Positions 63,981-64,000 of a stretch of DNA of 64,000 bases are shown here, one piece after another. The stretch is from the NCBI GenBank assembly GCA_028287235.1, contig JAQBQB010000021.1, forward strand, positions 44,913-108,912, in the 5' to 3' direction. Within the stretch, counting starts at the first letter, position 1, and each line of letters opens with the position of its first letter. The translations under genes were made by a program, and so were the position numbers. The notes under the pieces are model-generated. The model was not told where the DNA came from and searched no databases. It saw nothing but the letters and a program-made list of their open reading frames with translations. The DNA comes from Gemmatimonadota bacterium (GTDB lineage: Bacteria > Gemmatimonadota > Gemmatimonadetes > Gemmatimonadales > Gemmatimonadaceae).

Positions 63981-64000
63981 CCCCCTCAGTCCATCACGGG
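63977..64000 (+). CDS. Start of the next phage gene, cut by the window edge
   Basis: ATG 63977 overlaps the previous stop by ATGA, and eight codons (MTPSVHHG) are visible before the edge. Product unknown. Confidence 0.4.

Larger units (their letters stand above)
9013..64000 (+). mobile_element. Temperate podovirus-like prophage, right end outside the window
   Basis: It starts at the tRNA-Lys remnant and holds replication, packaging (terminase, portal), capsid, tailspike, ejection-type, lysis and repressor genes in one coherent order. No tape measure, tail tube, sheath or baseplate genes are found, and three long Ala-rich proteins follow the tail protein, as in short-tailed phages. No integrase, excisionase or second attachment site is present before 64,000, and the last gene is cut, so the element exceeds 55 kb. 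All essential modules look intact, so it may be inducible. Confidence 0.85.

Noticed and set aside
9013..64000. Integrase or excisionase gene
   Set aside because: No protein with tyrosine- or serine-recombinase motifs was found in either strand; it is probably to the right of the window.

Overview
The window is high-GC bacterial DNA (about two thirds G+C by eye). The host part (1-8.95 kb) fits Gemmatimonadota: it has a large SARP/BTAD regulator fused to a membrane segment and a TPR sensor half, secreted proteins whose signal peptides end in AQ-type sites, and a soil-type mix of lectin-like, LamG and ankyrin proteins. The phylum is an inference from gene style; no rRNA is present to prove it.

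Host flank, 1-8.95 kb: a truncated secreted PLL-like lectin and its upstream BTAD regulator (minus), an M23-like secreted protein (plus), a LamG lipoprotein and a small membrane protein (minus), a broken nucleotidyltransferase gene, and an ankyrin-repeat gene with its own sigma70-type promoter. At 8,970-9,011 lies the 3' half only of a tRNA-Lys(UUU) gene on the minus strand. I read this as the left attachment site of a prophage that fills the rest of the window and runs past 64,000.

Early and replication region, 9.0-26.3 kb: a tightly packed plus-strand series in which most genes overlap by ATGA or GTGA. It encodes a peptide deformylase, ASCH protein, DEDDh exonuclease, cupin-like protein, two HNH proteins, a ParB-like protein, a DNA methyltransferase, a MazG-like protein, a lambda-O-type replication initiator with iterons and an AT-rich stretch inside its gene, a STAS protein, RusA, an Acb2/Tad1-like candidate anti-defence protein, a cold-shock protein and a RyR-domain protein.

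Packaging and virion region, 26.3-54.2 kb: small and large terminase, an Ig-like protein, a run of small unknown genes including a proteasome-like hydrolase, then portal, acidic scaffold, major capsid protein, minor structural proteins, a glycosyltransferase and a hexapeptide acetyltransferase, a beta-helix tailspike, adaptor, tail protein and three large internal or ejection-type proteins. No tape measure, sheath or major tail tube is seen, so a short-tailed (podovirus-like) particle is likely. Many structural genes are preceded by a strong hairpin, a T-run and then the ribosome binding site.

Control, lysis and cargo region, 54.2-64 kb: a leftward four-gene operon and a rightward Cro/C1-type repressor share a divergent promoter region with near-identical inverted operators. 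A terminator-bounded cassette then carries a deoxyhypusine-synthase-like enzyme, an unusual cargo gene. Next come the lysis genes (coiled-coil protein, holin-like, amidase, spanin-like), a secreted protein, a second XRE regulator divergent from an orphan Phd-type antitoxin, and a protein containing 67 GGN triplets. No integrase is visible; it probably lies beyond the right edge with the intact tRNA-Lys.
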